Shown: positions 1-9,446 of the stretch, piece by piece
Position numbering within the stretch: position 1 is the first letter of the stretch
How the letters are laid out: each line of letters starts with the position of its first letter
Assembly: GCA_008933835.1 (NCBI GenBank)
Contig: WBUG01000002.1
Span: forward strand, 1 to 62,928
DNA length: 62,928 nucleotides
Direction of reading: 5' to 3'
Origin: Bacteroidota bacterium
GTDB lineage: Bacteria > Bacteroidota > Ignavibacteria > UBA10030 > UBA8401
Made by a program: the position numbers and the translations under genes
Notes under the pieces: generated by a model
Told to the model about the DNA's origin: nothing
The model's input: only the letters and a program-made list of their open reading frames with translations
The model's database searches: none

Positions 1-2
1 TT

Positions 3-1172
3 GCGGACCGTGACATCCTGTGGATCGAAGTCATCCTGTTGACAGCGATGGTCTTCGGCGCCGGTATCGCGTACTTCATCACCCGCTCGATCACGGTGCC
101 GGTCGCGGCCGTGGTGGCGAACATCCGGAACGCGGACCTGAACTCACGGTTCAATACGGAGCGCGAGGACGAGGTGGGACAGCTGCAGCGGGTGTTCGAC
201 GGGTTCGTGGACTCCATCAAGTCGACCCTGGTCCAGGTGTCGGAAGCGTCCGCCGCGGTGGCGAGCGCCAGTACGCAGATCTCCTCCTCGACCGAAGAGC
301 TGGCCGCCGGAGCGCAGGAGCAGAGCTCGCAGGCGACCGAGGTGGCGGGAGCGGTCGAGGAGATGACGAAGACCATCATGGAGAATTCGCGGAACGCGGG
401 AGACACCGCGGAGACCGCCAAACGCGCCAAGCAGACCGCCGAGACGGGCAGCGGCGTCGTCCGGCAGACGGTGGACGGCATGCGGAACATCGCGGCGGTG
501 GTGAACCGCTCCGCCGAAACGGTGAAGGCGCTCGGCCGGTCGAGCGACCAGATCGGCGAGATCATCTCCGTCATCGACGACATCGCGGACCAGACGAACC
601 TGCTGGCGCTCAATGCCGCCATCGAAGCGGCCCGCGCCGGAGAACAAGGACGCGGATTCGCCGTGGTGGCGGACGAAGTACGGAAACTCGCCGAACGGAC
701 CACGAAGGCGACCAAGGAGATCGCCGGGATGATCAAGCAGATCCAAGCCGACACCGGGACGGCGGTCGCATCGATGGACGAAGGGACGAAGAAGGTGGAA
801 GAAGGCATATCGCTGGCGGACCAGGCCGGTGCCTCTCTCGCGGAGATCGTCACCATCAGCCAGGAAGTGACCGACAAGGTGTCGCAGATCGCCGCGGCGA
901 GCGAACAGCAGTCGTCGGCCAGCGAACAGATCAGCAAGAACGTCGAGGGCATCAGCGCCGTGACGCAGCAGAGCGCTTCAGGCACGCAGCAGATCGCGCG
1001 AACGGCGGAGGACCTGAGCCGTCTGACGGAGAACCTGCAGTCCATCCTTGCGAAGTTCAATCTGGAGGGTTCGGGTTCTGAACACCGGCAGGGGACGACG
1101 GCGCGGCCGAAGCAGACGCTCTCGCGTTCCCGCAAGGCGGTCGCCCCCACCGGGCAGTTGGTGGAGCATTGA
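3..1172 (+). CDS. Methyl-accepting chemotaxis protein, 5' end cut by window edge
   Basis: The reading frame is open from the window edge, so the N-terminal sensor domain is missing. What remains is the end of a membrane segment (hydrophobic run at about 24-75 in the DNA), a HAMP linker and a full cytoplasmic signalling domain. The conserved hairpin tip [18 protein letters not shown] is near DNA 590-640 and would contact CheA/CheW. Paired Glu/Gln-rich helices flanking it carry the methylation sites used by CheR and CheB. The protein ends in GQLVEH, a variant of a tail shared by several receptors here. Its signalling domain is very close to that of the next gene, also at DNA level, which suggests a recent duplication or gene conversion. 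The ligand cannot be inferred. Confidence 0.95.
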   Translation, partial: ADRDILWIEVILLTAMVFGAGIAYFITRSITVPVAAVVANIRNADLNSRFNTEREDEVGQLQRVFDGFVDSIKSTLVQVSEASAAVASASTQISSSTEELAAGAQEQSSQATEVAGAVEEMTKTIMENSRNAGDTAETAKRAKQTAETGSGVVRQTVDGMRNIAAVVNRSAETVKALGRSSDQIGEIISVIDDIADQTNLLALNAAIEAARAGEQGRGFAVVADEVRKLAERTTKATKEIAGMIKQIQADTGTAVASMDEGTKKVEEGISLADQAGASLAEIVTISQEVTDKVSQIAAASEQQSSASEQISKNVEGISAVTQQSASGTQQIARTAEDLSRLTENLQSILAKFNLEGSGSEHRQGTTARPKQTLSRSRKAVAPTGQLVEH

Positions 1173-1184
1173 CCTGATACAGAG

Positions 1185-1217
1185 TGCGGACCGGCGCCGT
1201 GCAGGCGCCGGTCCGCA
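1185..1217 (+). terminator. Perfect 14-bp hairpin between two receptor genes
   Basis: Stem 1185-1198 pairs perfectly with 1204-1217 around the 5-nt loop GTGCA, 12 bases after the first receptor's stop. Only a short T run (TGTTT) follows, so it may act as an intrinsic terminator of moderate strength or as an RNA-stabilising intercistronic stem. Confidence 0.6.
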
Positions 1218-1297
1218 TGTTTCGCATCCGAAATGTGCGGTTGATTGGCGGCCCCGAAGCAGAACGTCACGATCACATCATCCAATGGGGTTCCATC

Positions 1298-3025
1298 ATG
1301 AAATGGTTCATCGATCTCAGCATACGGACGAAGCTTCTTTCGTCGTTCTTCCTTGTCGCGCTCATCGCCGGTACCATCGGTTGGATAGGCTATAGTACCT
1401 CGGAGAGCATCATGGCGGCGCAGGATGAGCTGTACATGGACAGGTTGATTCCCATCCGCGACCTCGGATTCGCCAACGCCGAACTTCTGATCGCACGGGG
1501 CGACATGCGGAACGCGATGGCGGCGACCACGCCGGACGTCCGCAGATCGTACGTCGATAAAGTACTCAATAACTATCGGAAAGCAGAGGAATACCTCGCA
1601 GCATATGAAAAGACGTTCCTTGTCCAGGCGGAGAAGGACACGCTGGCGTTGTTCCGCCAGCATTGGAAGGAATATCGCCGTCATCTGGACGCCGTCCTTC
1701 CGCTGGCGCTCGCTATGAAGGATAAGGATGCGCTCGCCATTCTGGATGGCGATGCACGCAAAGAACTCGCGCTCGTCCGCCGGTATCTCGATGCCCTCAT
1801 CAAGATCAACTCCCGTATCGCAGCAGAATTAGACGATCGGTCGGACGCTTCCGCGGAGGCCGGTGCACAGCTCATCCTGACGGTCCTCATCTTCGGCATG
1901 ATGCTCGCCGTGGTGCTCGGCGTTGTGAACGCCCGTATCGTCGCCGTGCCGCTGAATCAGCTCATCGGGAACATCCGCAACGCGGACCTGAACTCGCGGT
2001 TCAATACGGACCGGAAGGACGAGGTCGGAAAACTGCAGGATGCGTTCGACGGGTTCGTGGATTCCATCAAATCGACATTGGTGCAGGTCTCCGAAGCCTC
2101 GGCGGCCGTCGCCAGTGCGAGCACGCAGATCTCTTCCTCGACGGAGGAGCTCGCCGCCGGCGCCCAGGAGCAGAGTTCACAGGCGACCGAAGTGGCGGGA
2201 GCGGTGGAAGAGATGACCAAGACCATCATGGAGAACTCGAGGAATGCGGGCGATGCGGCGGAGACGGCGAAACGCGCACGGGAGAACGCCGAGAACGGCA
2301 GTGAGGTCGTGCGGCGCACGGTGGAAGGGATGAAAGGGATCTCGGCCGTGGTGAACGCGTCGGCCGAAACGGTGAAAGCGCTCGGCCGTTCGAGCGACGA
2401 GATCGGCGAGATCATCTCCGTCATCGACGACATCGCGGACCAGACCAATCTGTTGGCGCTGAACGCCGCCATCGAAGCGGCCCGGGCCGGGGACCAGGGG
2501 CGCGGGTTCGCCGTCGTGGCGGACGAGGTCCGGAAACTGGCGGAACGGACATCCAAAGCGACCCGGGAGATCGGCGGAATGATCGGCCGTATCCAGTCCG
2601 ATACGAAACAGGCGGTGGAGGCGATGCACGAAGGGACCCGGAAGGTGCATGACGGCATCGAACAGGCCGACCGGGCCGGAGCGTCGCTGAAGAACATCGT
2701 GGCCGTGAGCCAGCGGGTGACCGACATGGTGTCGCAGATCGCCGAAGCCGACGAACGGCAGAGCGAAGTGTCCGGGCTGGTGACGAAGAACGTGGACGGC
2801 ATCAACGCGGTGTCGCACGAGAGCGCCAACAGCACGCAGCAGATCGCGAGAGCGACCGAGGACCTGAACCGGCTCACGGAGAACCTTCAGACGCTGCTCG
2901 CCGGATTTTCACTCGACGAATCCTCCGCGGACGGATCGGCGGTGAGGGAGGGACGGCCCAAAGCGCATGCCGTCCGTTCCCGCAAGGCCGTGTCGGAAGA
3001 GGGAGAGCTCGTCGACCATGCTTGA
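1298..3025 (+). CDS. Methyl-accepting chemotaxis protein with four-helix-bundle sensor
   Basis: The ATG at 1298 was chosen over the in-frame GTG at 1184. It opens a normal positively charged N-terminus followed by a membrane helix, whereas the GTG lies in the preceding hairpin. The 575-residue protein has TM1 at about 13-32, a periplasmic helical region at about 35-188 resembling the 4HB_MCP (Tar/Tsr-like) sensor, TM2 at about 190-210, then HAMP and the signalling domain with the canonical tip. The tail ends GELVDHA. Its hinge and HAMP region ([12 protein letters not shown]) is nearly identical to that of the upstream receptor. The ligand is unknown; 4HB sensors commonly bind amino acids or small organic acids. 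Confidence 0.95.
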   Translation: MKWFIDLSIRTKLLSSFFLVALIAGTIGWIGYSTSESIMAAQDELYMDRLIPIRDLGFANAELLIARGDMRNAMAATTPDVRRSYVDKVLNNYRKAEEYLAAYEKTFLVQAEKDTLALFRQHWKEYRRHLDAVLPLALAMKDKDALAILDGDARKELALVRRYLDALIKINSRIAAELDDRSDASAEAGAQLILTVLIFGMMLAVVLGVVNARIVAVPLNQLIGNIRNADLNSRFNTDRKDEVGKLQDAFDGFVDSIKSTLVQVSEASAAVASASTQISSSTEELAAGAQEQSSQATEVAGAVEEMTKTIMENSRNAGDAAETAKRARENAENGSEVVRRTVEGMKGISAVVNASAETVKALGRSSDEIGEIISVIDDIADQTNLLALNAAIEAARAGDQGRGFAVVADEVRKLAERTSKATREIGGMIGRIQSDTKQAVEAMHEGTRKVHDGIEQADRAGASLKNIVAVSQRVTDMVSQIAEADERQSEVSGLVTKNVDGINAVSHESANSTQQIARATEDLNRLTENLQTLLAGFSLDESSADGSAVREGRPKAHAVRSRKAVSEEGELVDHA

Positions 3026-3054
3026 ACCGGTTCGCAGCGGACGCTGCAGCGGTG

Positions 3055-3074
3055 CCGGCGGGGGGAGCCGCCGG
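3055..3074 (+). terminator. Short GC-rich hairpin after receptor gene
   Basis: CCGGCGG at 3055-3061 pairs with CCGCCGG at 3068-3074, between the receptor stop and the next start. There is no T tract. It may be a weak attenuator or a mRNA stability stem. Confidence 0.3.
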
Positions 3075-3127
3075 ACATCGACCGATGGGACCGGCCGGGA
3101 ATCACACACAACAACGAAGGGAAGACC

Positions 3128-3673
3128 ATGAAACGTACCACACACCGTGCGGCGCTGTCGGCGGTGCTCCTGGCGTGCGTGCTGCTTCCGCTGACGGGGC
3201 AGACCAGCGTCACGTTCGGGCAGCAGATCGCCCTCCTCAAGATGCTGAAGCCGGACCTGGAGTCCATCGGAGTCCTCTCCACATCGCTCAATGAGAAGGA
3301 TGTTCAGCAGTACACCCGAAGTTCGCTGCAGCAGGGGGTGAAACTGTACGTCGCCGAGCCGAAGGACGCCCGCGACATCCCCTCGCTCTACAAGAAACTG
3401 GTCGCGGAGAAGAAGGTCCAGCTCATCCTCATCCCGAGCGTGGAGGACCGCATCATGCTCGACGTCGGCTATGAGTTCCTGAAGGAGAACACGCTGCTGG
3501 ACCGGATCGGCGTCTGCGTGCCGGACGTTCGTTTCATCGCGAACGGGGCCTTCTTCTCGGTCGCGAAAGAGGAGGGGAAACTGGTCGTGACGGTGAACCA
3601 GCGCATCGCCGCCCTCGTCGGCGCCAGCATCCCGTCGCAGCCGAATCCGTCGATATCATTCGTCACACGTTGA
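3128..3673 (+). CDS. Small periplasmic binding-protein-like protein
   Basis: 181 residues with a clear signal peptide (about 1-25, hydrophobic core [11 protein letters not shown]). The mature part ([16 protein letters not shown] onward) resembles one lobe of the ABC_sub_bind (PF04392-type) substrate-binding family. At roughly half the usual length, a full two-lobed Venus-flytrap is unlikely. No permease or ATPase genes are adjacent. The next gene, 16 bp away, is a chemoreceptor, so this may present a ligand to that receptor rather than feed a transporter. A good Shine-Dalgarno (AAGGGAAG) precedes the ATG. The family call is moderate; the periplasmic location is well supported. Confidence 0.6.
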   Translation: MKRTTHRAALSAVLLACVLLPLTGQTSVTFGQQIALLKMLKPDLESIGVLSTSLNEKDVQQYTRSSLQQGVKLYVAEPKDARDIPSLYKKLVAEKKVQLILIPSVEDRIMLDVGYEFLKENTLLDRIGVCVPDVRFIANGAFFSVAKEEGKLVVTVNQRIAALVGASIPSQPNPSISFVTR

Positions 3674-3689
3674 TCGGAAGGGAAAGATC

Positions 3690-5327
3690 ATGAAGATCCA
3701 AATGAAGGTGCTGTTGCCGGTCGCGGTGCTTTGTCTGATGCTGACGGCGTCCATCAGCATGCTGTTCATCTGGCGGTACGGAGCGGAGGTCGAACGGGAG
3801 TTCGACAATCACGGTTTTTCGCTCCTCTCCAATCTCTCGACCAACGGCCGCATCGGCCTGCTGATGGGGGATCCCGGACAGCTCTCCAAGACGCTCGAGA
3901 TGGTCGAGGCGCTTCCGCAGTTCCGGTACGCGTCGTTCCATGACGCCTCCGGGACGGTCCTGTTCGAGAAGGGGTCGCTGTCGGCCGAGGGAAAGGCCGC
4001 CGGAGCCTCGCGGAAGGTCAGGGATTCGTACGCCTCCGAGACTCCGGATGGAGAACCGTTGCAGGTGTACCGGCAGCCGGTCCATTCCCGCGGGACGGAA
4101 GGCGCTCCCATCGGCTACGTGTCCGTCGCGATGTCGAAGGCCGAAATGCTCTCCAATGCGCGGCAAAGCCTGCTCTGGTCCGGCGGTATCGCCGCCCTCT
4201 TCCTGGTCCTCGCGGTGCTCACCATGCGCTACATCATCGACCGCACCGTCATCGCCCCCATCACCACGGTGGTGACCGCCATCTCCAACGCGGACCTGAA
4301 CAGCCGGTTCGACGCCGCGGAGCGGGATGAAGTGGGGGACCTGCAGCGGGCGTTGGACCGGTTCATCGCCTCCATTCGGGAGACGTTGCTCGGTGTCGGC
4401 GAGGCGGCCGGGAAGGTCGTCACGGCGACGGCGGAGATCCGTTCGTCCACCGAACAGATGGCGGCGGGTTCGCAGGAGCAGAGCTCGCAGACCACCGAGA
4501 TCGCCGCCGCTGTGGAAGAGATGTCCCGTACGCTGGAGGACGGAAGCCGCAACATCGCCGACGCCGCGGAAACGGCCCAAAAAGCGGGCGTCGAAGCGCA
4601 ACGCGGCGGCACCGTCGTCACCGACACCATCGCCGGCATGCGGCGCATCGCCGACGTCGTGACGCAATCGGCCGAGCAGGTTCGCATCCTGGGGACGTCG
4701 AGCGACCGGATCGGCGAGATCATCTCCGTCATCGACGATATCGCGGACCAGACGAACCTGCTGGCGCTCAACGCCGCCATCGAAGCGGCGCGGGCCGGGG
4801 ACCAGGGCCGCGGGTTCGCCGTGGTGGCGGACGAGGTGCGCAAGCTCGCCGAACGGACGACGAAGGCGACCAAGGAGATCGCGGAGATGATCCGGAAGAT
4901 CCAGACCGATACGACCCAGGCCGTGGCCTCCATGCAGCGAGGGACGGAGGAGGTCGGCAGCGGCATCGCGCTCGCGGAACAGGCCGGTACGATGCTCTCC
5001 AACATCGTCGGCAACGCCGACGCCGTGTCGTCGATGATGCAGCAGATCGCCACGGCGAGCCGGGAACAGACCGTCACCGCGAACCAGGTGTCGAAGAACA
5101 TCGAATCCATCAGCGCCGTGACGCGGGAGAGCGTCACGGGCATCCATCAGATCGTGCGGACGGCGGAGGACCTCAACCAACTGACGGCCGGTCTCCAGCG
5201 GTTGCTGGAACGGTTCCGGCTCGGGAACGGAGCGACTGCGGCCGGACCGGCGCGGGAGTTCGTGAACGGACGGGGGGCGGAGGCCGCGTACAGAACGTCG
5301 TCGAACGGTCATCTCGTGGAAAGGTAG
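3690..5327 (+). CDS. Methyl-accepting chemotaxis protein, single-Cache-like sensor
   Basis: 545 residues: TM1 at about 8-28, a periplasmic domain at about 30-158 of the size and pattern of a single Cache/PAS-like fold ([18 protein letters not shown] near 78-95), TM2 at about 160-180, HAMP, then a full signalling domain with the conserved tip. The C-terminus SSNGHLVER matches the tail SSNGHLVHG of the receptor at 9447. It follows the small binding-protein-like gene closely and precedes a bacteriohemerythrin gene by 9 bp, so the three are probably co-transcribed. Confidence 0.95.
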   Translation: MKIQMKVLLPVAVLCLMLTASISMLFIWRYGAEVEREFDNHGFSLLSNLSTNGRIGLLMGDPGQLSKTLEMVEALPQFRYASFHDASGTVLFEKGSLSAEGKAAGASRKVRDSYASETPDGEPLQVYRQPVHSRGTEGAPIGYVSVAMSKAEMLSNARQSLLWSGGIAALFLVLAVLTMRYIIDRTVIAPITTVVTAISNADLNSRFDAAERDEVGDLQRALDRFIASIRETLLGVGEAAGKVVTATAEIRSSTEQMAAGSQEQSSQTTEIAAAVEEMSRTLEDGSRNIADAAETAQKAGVEAQRGGTVVTDTIAGMRRIADVVTQSAEQVRILGTSSDRIGEIISVIDDIADQTNLLALNAAIEAARAGDQGRGFAVVADEVRKLAERTTKATKEIAEMIRKIQTDTTQAVASMQRGTEEVGSGIALAEQAGTMLSNIVGNADAVSSMMQQIATASREQTVTANQVSKNIESISAVTRESVTGIHQIVRTAEDLNQLTAGLQRLLERFRLGNGATAAGPAREFVNGRGAEAAYRTSSNGHLVER

Positions 5328-5336
5328 GATCACGTC

Positions 5337-5744
5337 ATGGCGGTACTCCAGTGGTCTCAGGATCTCAGCGTCCGGGTGCCGTCGCTCGATGCGCAGCACC
5401 AGACGATGATCGCGCTCATCAACGAACTGCACGACGCCGTCACCGGCGGAAGGCCCAGGCTCTTCGTCGATGCGGCCATCGAGAAGGTCGTCGAGTACAC
5501 CAGGGAGCATTTTTCGTTCGAAGAGAACTGTCTCCTCAAAGCGTGTTATCAGCGCTTCGAGCACCATCAATGCGAGCACAGCGAGTTGGCCGCGAAGCTC
5601 GACCTGCTCCGCTGGAGGCATCGCAACGGGGACGATGCGGCCGGAACGGAACTCGTGGAGACGCTCACGACATGGGTCCACCGGCATATCCGCGGGTCCG
5701 ACCGGTCCTATGCGGGCCACCTCGTCCGGAGCGGCACCGAATGA
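5337..5744 (+). CDS. Bacteriohemerythrin (di-iron O2-binding protein)
   Basis: 135 residues, a normal length for a single-domain bacteriohemerythrin. All expected di-iron ligands are visible: H21, H58 and E62 (EHFSFEEN), H77 and H81 (HHQCEH), H117 and D122 (HIRGSD). The N-terminal W and the DAQHQ segment are also typical. It is cytoplasmic, with no signal peptide. Such proteins bind O2 reversibly and are used for O2 delivery, storage or sensing. Its position directly after a chemoreceptor suggests a link to oxygen-related taxis or protection; this is inferred from context. Confidence 0.93.
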   Translation: MAVLQWSQDLSVRVPSLDAQHQTMIALINELHDAVTGGRPRLFVDAAIEKVVEYTREHFSFEENCLLKACYQRFEHHQCEHSELAAKLDLLRWRHRNGDDAAGTELVETLTTWVHRHIRGSDRSYAGHLVRSGTE

Positions 5745-5788
5745 GCGCCGCCGGAAGGCAATGAACGAATACTAGAACGGGATTCGTC

Positions 5789-7486
5789 ATGAATCGACTC
5801 TATGCGTCGTTGAGCGTCCAGCAGAAACTCTTCATCGTTCCGGCGGTCATCGTCGCCGTCATCTTCACCGGCTGGGGATGGTACTCCGCGGCGGGACAGA
5901 ACACCGAACAGGAAGCGCATTTCAAACGGCAGATGCTGATGCTGGCGCATCACTCCGTCTCCATGGTGCATTCGGCCGCCGAAGCCAACGCCGGTGAAGA
6001 GGGGTGGACCTTCCACCGGGTCCTCGCCGGACAGGCGACCGAAGAGACAGACCTGGGTCGCATCGAACGTGAAGCGCTCGCCGCGTTCGACGCCGATCCG
6101 GCGCTGAAGATGGTGGAGCGGCGGATGACCACCGATACGGCGGAGGTGATCGCCGTGTTCGTTCCGGCGCGCATCACCTCCGATTGCGGCATGTGTCACA
6201 ATGAGTCCGGAATCGACATCTTTTCGGAGAACAAACAGGGGGACCTGGTCGCGTCGTTCGGTGTCTCCGGTTCGCTCCGCGGTCTGGAAGAGGCGAAGAT
6301 GCGCACGTCGCTGCTCTCCACGGCGGTGACCGTGTTCGGCATCATGCTCATCATCCTGTCGGTGGTCCTGACGTCGCGGACCGCGGTCGTTCTCCCCATC
6401 CGCCGGGTCGTCGCCATGTCGCAGCGCATTGCCAACGGCGACCTCCGGTCGGACGGCGCCGCGTGTCTCACCGGGACGGCCACGTCCAACGACGAGATCG
6501 AACAGCTCACCTGTGCCCAGAACCAGATGGCAGCGGCGCTGCGGACGATGATCCGTGAGGTCCAGGAGGCATCCCTCTCTGTCGCTTCCGCTTCGCAGCA
6601 GATCTCGGACAGCGCGTCGCAACTGGCCGCCGGCGCGCATCAACAGACGGCGCAGACGGAGGATGTGGCATCGGCGATGGAGGAAATGACCAGGACCATC
6701 GTCGGGAACTCGCAGGACGCCCGGCAGGCGTCCGAGACGGCGACGACTTCGACCACCGTCGCCCGCGATGGGGAACAGGCGGTCCGGCAGACCGTTGCCG
6801 GCATGAAACGCATCGCCGATGTGGTGCACCGCTCCGCCGAAACGGTCGGCGCGCTCGGCACCTCCAGCGAACAGATCGGCGAGATCATCGCCGTCATCGA
6901 CGAGATCGCGGACCAGACCAACCTGCTCGCCCTGAACGCCGCCATCGAAGCGGCCCGTGCCGGGGACCAGGGGAGAGGGTTCGCTGTGGTGGCGGACGAA
7001 GTGCGGAAACTGGCCGAGCGGACCACCAAGGCGACGAAAGAGATCGGAACGATGATCACCCGGATCCAGACCGACACGAAATCCGCCGTCCGCGCCATGA
7101 AGGACGGAACCGACGAGGTAAACAACGGCATCACGCTCGCTGAGAACGCCGGGACGGCGCTCAACGAGATCAAGTCGGTCTCCGAGAACGCCACGACGAT
7201 GATCGTCCGGATCGCCTCGATGAGCGAACAGCAGTCCTCCACCGCCGAGGAGATCACCCGGAACATCGAAGGCATCAGCACCGTCGCGCAGCAGAGCGCG
7301 TCCTCTTCGCAGCAGATATCGAACGCCGCGGGCGAACTCAACGCGCTCACCCGTTCGCTCCGGTCGATGGTGGAGCGGTTCACGCTCGACGATGAATCGC
7401 AACGTGGTCAGCAGCGAAACGATGATGTCCATCCGGGCGTCCGGCAGGTCATGAGCGGACGGCAGCATGAAATGGCCTTGTCATAA
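5789..7486 (+). CDS. Haem-binding methyl-accepting chemotaxis protein (CGMCH)
   Basis: 565 residues. TM1 at about 15-32, a periplasmic domain at about 35-170, TM2 at about 178-200, HAMP, then a signalling domain with the conserved tip. The periplasmic domain holds one c-type haem motif, C133-G-M-C136-H137, and resembles the Tll0287-like (DUF3365) haem-PAS sensor. Known receptors of this type occur in Geobacter and are thought to sense redox state or small ligands. Unlike its neighbours the protein ends RQHEMALS and lacks the GxLV tail. About 240 bp separate it from the next gene, where a new promoter lies. Confidence 0.92.
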   Translation: MNRLYASLSVQQKLFIVPAVIVAVIFTGWGWYSAAGQNTEQEAHFKRQMLMLAHHSVSMVHSAAEANAGEEGWTFHRVLAGQATEETDLGRIEREALAAFDADPALKMVERRMTTDTAEVIAVFVPARITSDCGMCHNESGIDIFSENKQGDLVASFGVSGSLRGLEEAKMRTSLLSTAVTVFGIMLIILSVVLTSRTAVVLPIRRVVAMSQRIANGDLRSDGAACLTGTATSNDEIEQLTCAQNQMAAALRTMIREVQEASLSVASASQQISDSASQLAAGAHQQTAQTEDVASAMEEMTRTIVGNSQDARQASETATTSTTVARDGEQAVRQTVAGMKRIADVVHRSAETVGALGTSSEQIGEIIAVIDEIADQTNLLALNAAIEAARAGDQGRGFAVVADEVRKLAERTTKATKEIGTMITRIQTDTKSAVRAMKDGTDEVNNGITLAENAGTALNEIKSVSENATTMIVRIASMSEQQSSTAEEITRNIEGISTVAQQSASSSQQISNAAGELNALTRSLRSMVERFTLDDESQRGQQRNDDVHPGVRQVMSGRQHEMALS

Positions 7487-7589
7487 CACACGCTGCCAAA
7501 GTGAATACGTATGATCTCGATAAGGCCGGGGAAATGGCATGCTCATCCATGGCAACGGCTGTCCGCTGACTGAGGTCACCACTATCATT

Positions 7590-7605
7590 TGGCCAATATT
7601 GTGCA
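7590..7605. promoter_or_regulatory. Palindromic operator A (candidate enhancer site)
   Basis: TGGCCAATATTGTGCA matches the palindrome found before four other operons here (consensus TGGC, a central ATATT, then GCCA); the last half-site is imperfect. It ends 49 bp before a sigma-54 type promoter, in the right place for an enhancer-binding protein. Confidence 0.6.
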
Positions 7606-7654
7606 GTAAATCAGAAAAATCTCATGAAATTGTCCAAAAATCGTTGATTTACCA

Positions 7655-7670
7655 TGGCACACCATTTGTA
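7655..7670 (+). promoter_or_regulatory. Sigma-54 promoter for porin/receptor operon
   Basis: TGGCAC-ACCAT-TTGTA. The GG of the -24 element is at 7656-7657 and the G of the -12 element at 7668, with the fixed spacing; -12 has GT in place of GC. The A/T-rich element AATCGTTGATTT (7639-7650) sits just upstream. The start would lie near 7681, about 48 bp before the porin ATG. Confidence 0.75.
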
Positions 7671-7728
7671 ATAGGCGAGGTGCGGTTCAAATTTAACCTT
7701 CTTACCAACCCCACAAGAGGAGTACGAT

Positions 7729-8988
7729 ATGGTGAATAGGGCAACAGCGACGGTGTTGATGGTCATTTCCCTTACAGGATGGGCTCCGGCTCAGTCCGAC
7801 GGATTGAGCATCTTCGGTTACTTCCAGTCTTCATTCCAGTCCCAGACGGACAACGATCGCGGCATCACGGCGAACTCATTCAACCTGAACCAATTGAACC
7901 TGTTCCTGCAGAACGATTTCAGCGGTTCGGTCACCGCGTTCGTGAACTTCGAAATGACCAACGGCTTCACGACGGACAAGAACATCGGCGATTTCCGGAT
8001 CGAAGAGGCATGGATCAAGTATACGTACGCCGATTGGCTCGCGGTGAAGGCCGGCGCGCTCATCCCGACATTCAACAACCTCAACGAGATCAAGAACCGT
8101 ACGCCGCTGCTGCCGTACGTCTTCCGGCCCATCGCCTATGAATCCACCATCGGCGACATCATTTCCCTTGAGGACTACGTGCCGCAGAAAGCCCTGGTGC
8201 AGGTCGAAGGCCGCTATCCGGCCGGTGACGTCACACTGGAGTACGCCGTGTTCGCCGGCAACAACGAATCGGCCTACCAGAAGCAGAACCGCGCCAGCAC
8301 CGGAGCGACGGAGTTCGTGACCGGGTCCGATACGGTGTCGTTCAAAATGATCGGCGGACGCGTCGGTGTCCGGTACGACGGCATCAAGGCCGGCGTGTCG
8401 GTCACGTCGGACAAGGACTTCCGGCACCGGAGCATCGTGCCGAAAGGCTTCTACAATGCGTTCGATACCACGCTGAACGCGCTCGGCGCGTTCCCGTCCA
8501 CCGACCTTGGCTCCCTCGGTGATGTCGACCGCGTGCGGCTCGGGGTGGACCTGTCGGTCTCCAAGTTCGGCTTCACCGTCGAAGGCGAGGTCATCATGGT
8601 CACACCGTCACTGACGGGTGCCCAGCAGGCAGAGCTCGACAAGGTCGGTTCCGCCATTCCGGTCGTCGTTCCCACGCCCGGCGGACCGATGACCGTTGCG
8701 ACCATTTCGCAGCCGTACAACAATGCAATGGACAAATTGTTTTACTATGGATACCTCGGATACGATGTCACGGACCAATGGACGGTCTATGGCGGCTACA
8801 GCTATCTGGAAGAGAAACTGGAGAAGTTCTTCGCGGACGGGATGTCGATGACCACAGGGGGAGTCGTCTATCGTCCGATGGATCGGGTGGTACTGAAGGG
8901 ACAGTACCAGACCTTTGCGCTCAACAACCGGACCTACCGGAAGGTGGACTATTCGAACTATCTGGTCGCCGTGAGCGTCTTCTTCTAA
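7729..8988 (+). CDS. Outer-membrane beta-barrel porin
   Basis: 419 residues with a signal peptide (about 1-22). The mature protein alternates polar and hydrophobic residues, has many aromatic girdle residues and ends in VAVSVFF, the terminal-Phe pattern used for outer-membrane insertion. Segments such as FRIEEAWIKYTYADWLAVKAG are typical of trimeric general or phosphate-selective porins; the substrate is not determinable. It is the first gene after the sigma-54 promoter at 7655 and probably shares a transcript with the binding-protein-like gene and receptor that follow. Confidence 0.85.
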   Translation: MVNRATATVLMVISLTGWAPAQSDGLSIFGYFQSSFQSQTDNDRGITANSFNLNQLNLFLQNDFSGSVTAFVNFEMTNGFTTDKNIGDFRIEEAWIKYTYADWLAVKAGALIPTFNNLNEIKNRTPLLPYVFRPIAYESTIGDIISLEDYVPQKALVQVEGRYPAGDVTLEYAVFAGNNESAYQKQNRASTGATEFVTGSDTVSFKMIGGRVGVRYDGIKAGVSVTSDKDFRHRSIVPKGFYNAFDTTLNALGAFPSTDLGSLGDVDRVRLGVDLSVSKFGFTVEGEVIMVTPSLTGAQQAELDKVGSAIPVVVPTPGGPMTVATISQPYNNAMDKLFYYGYLGYDVTDQWTVYGGYSYLEEKLEKFFADGMSMTTGGVVYRPMDRVVLKGQYQTFALNNRTYRKVDYSNYLVAVSVFF

Positions 8989-9022
8989 CCATTCACTTCA
9001 GACATCCAAACGAAGGGATCCT

Positions 9023-9436
9023 ATGAAATTCATGAAGAGCATGCTCCTCGCGGTCGCCATCGGTGCAGCCACGGCGGGAGCGCAGATATCGGTGATCGTC
9101 AACAAAGCGGTCGATACGCCGTCGCTGACGACGGCGAAAGTGGCATCCATCTATGCGATGGACATGCGGTCATGGCCGAACGGCGACCGCATTGTCGTGT
9201 TCGACTCGAAGAACGACGGCGTAAAACGCGAGTTCTTCGGCGCGCTGGGGAAATCGGAGGTGGAGTTCAAGAAGATCTGGATGCGGATGCAGCTGTCAGG
9301 GAACGGGAAAGCCCCGGAATCCCTCCCCTCGGACGCGGATGTGGTCGCCCGTGTGGCGGCGACACCGGGAGCGATCGGTTTCGTCTCTTCCGGCGCGGTC
9401 TCGGCAGCGGTGAAAACGGTGCTTGAGATCAAATAA
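9023..9436 (+). CDS. Small PstS-like periplasmic binding protein
   Basis: 137 residues with a signal peptide (about 1-20, cut after AGA). The remainder ([29 protein letters not shown] and the GAIGFVS segment near the C-terminus, quoted in part) matches the short single-lobe phosphate-ABC-transporter substrate-binding-like family often found alone beside porins. There are no transporter genes nearby. It lies between a porin and a chemoreceptor whose start is 11 bp downstream. A role in delivering a phosphate-like or other anion to the receptor is plausible but unproven. Confidence 0.75.
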   Translation: MKFMKSMLLAVAIGAATAGAQISVIVNKAVDTPSLTTAKVASIYAMDMRSWPNGDRIVVFDSKNDGVKREFFGALGKSEVEFKKIWMRMQLSGNGKAPESLPSDADVVARVAATPGAIGFVSSGAVSAAVKTVLEIK

Positions 9437-9446
9437 GGGAGCGCGC

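Noticed and set aside
1184-1297. GTG at 1184 as start of the second receptor
   Set aside because: It lies within the hairpin stem and would add 38 residues with no membrane or signal character before the natural MKWF start.
7545-7561. TGGCAT-GCTCA-TCCAT at about 7535 as another sigma-54 promoter
   Set aside because: The -12 GC is absent and it lies upstream of operator A, the wrong order.
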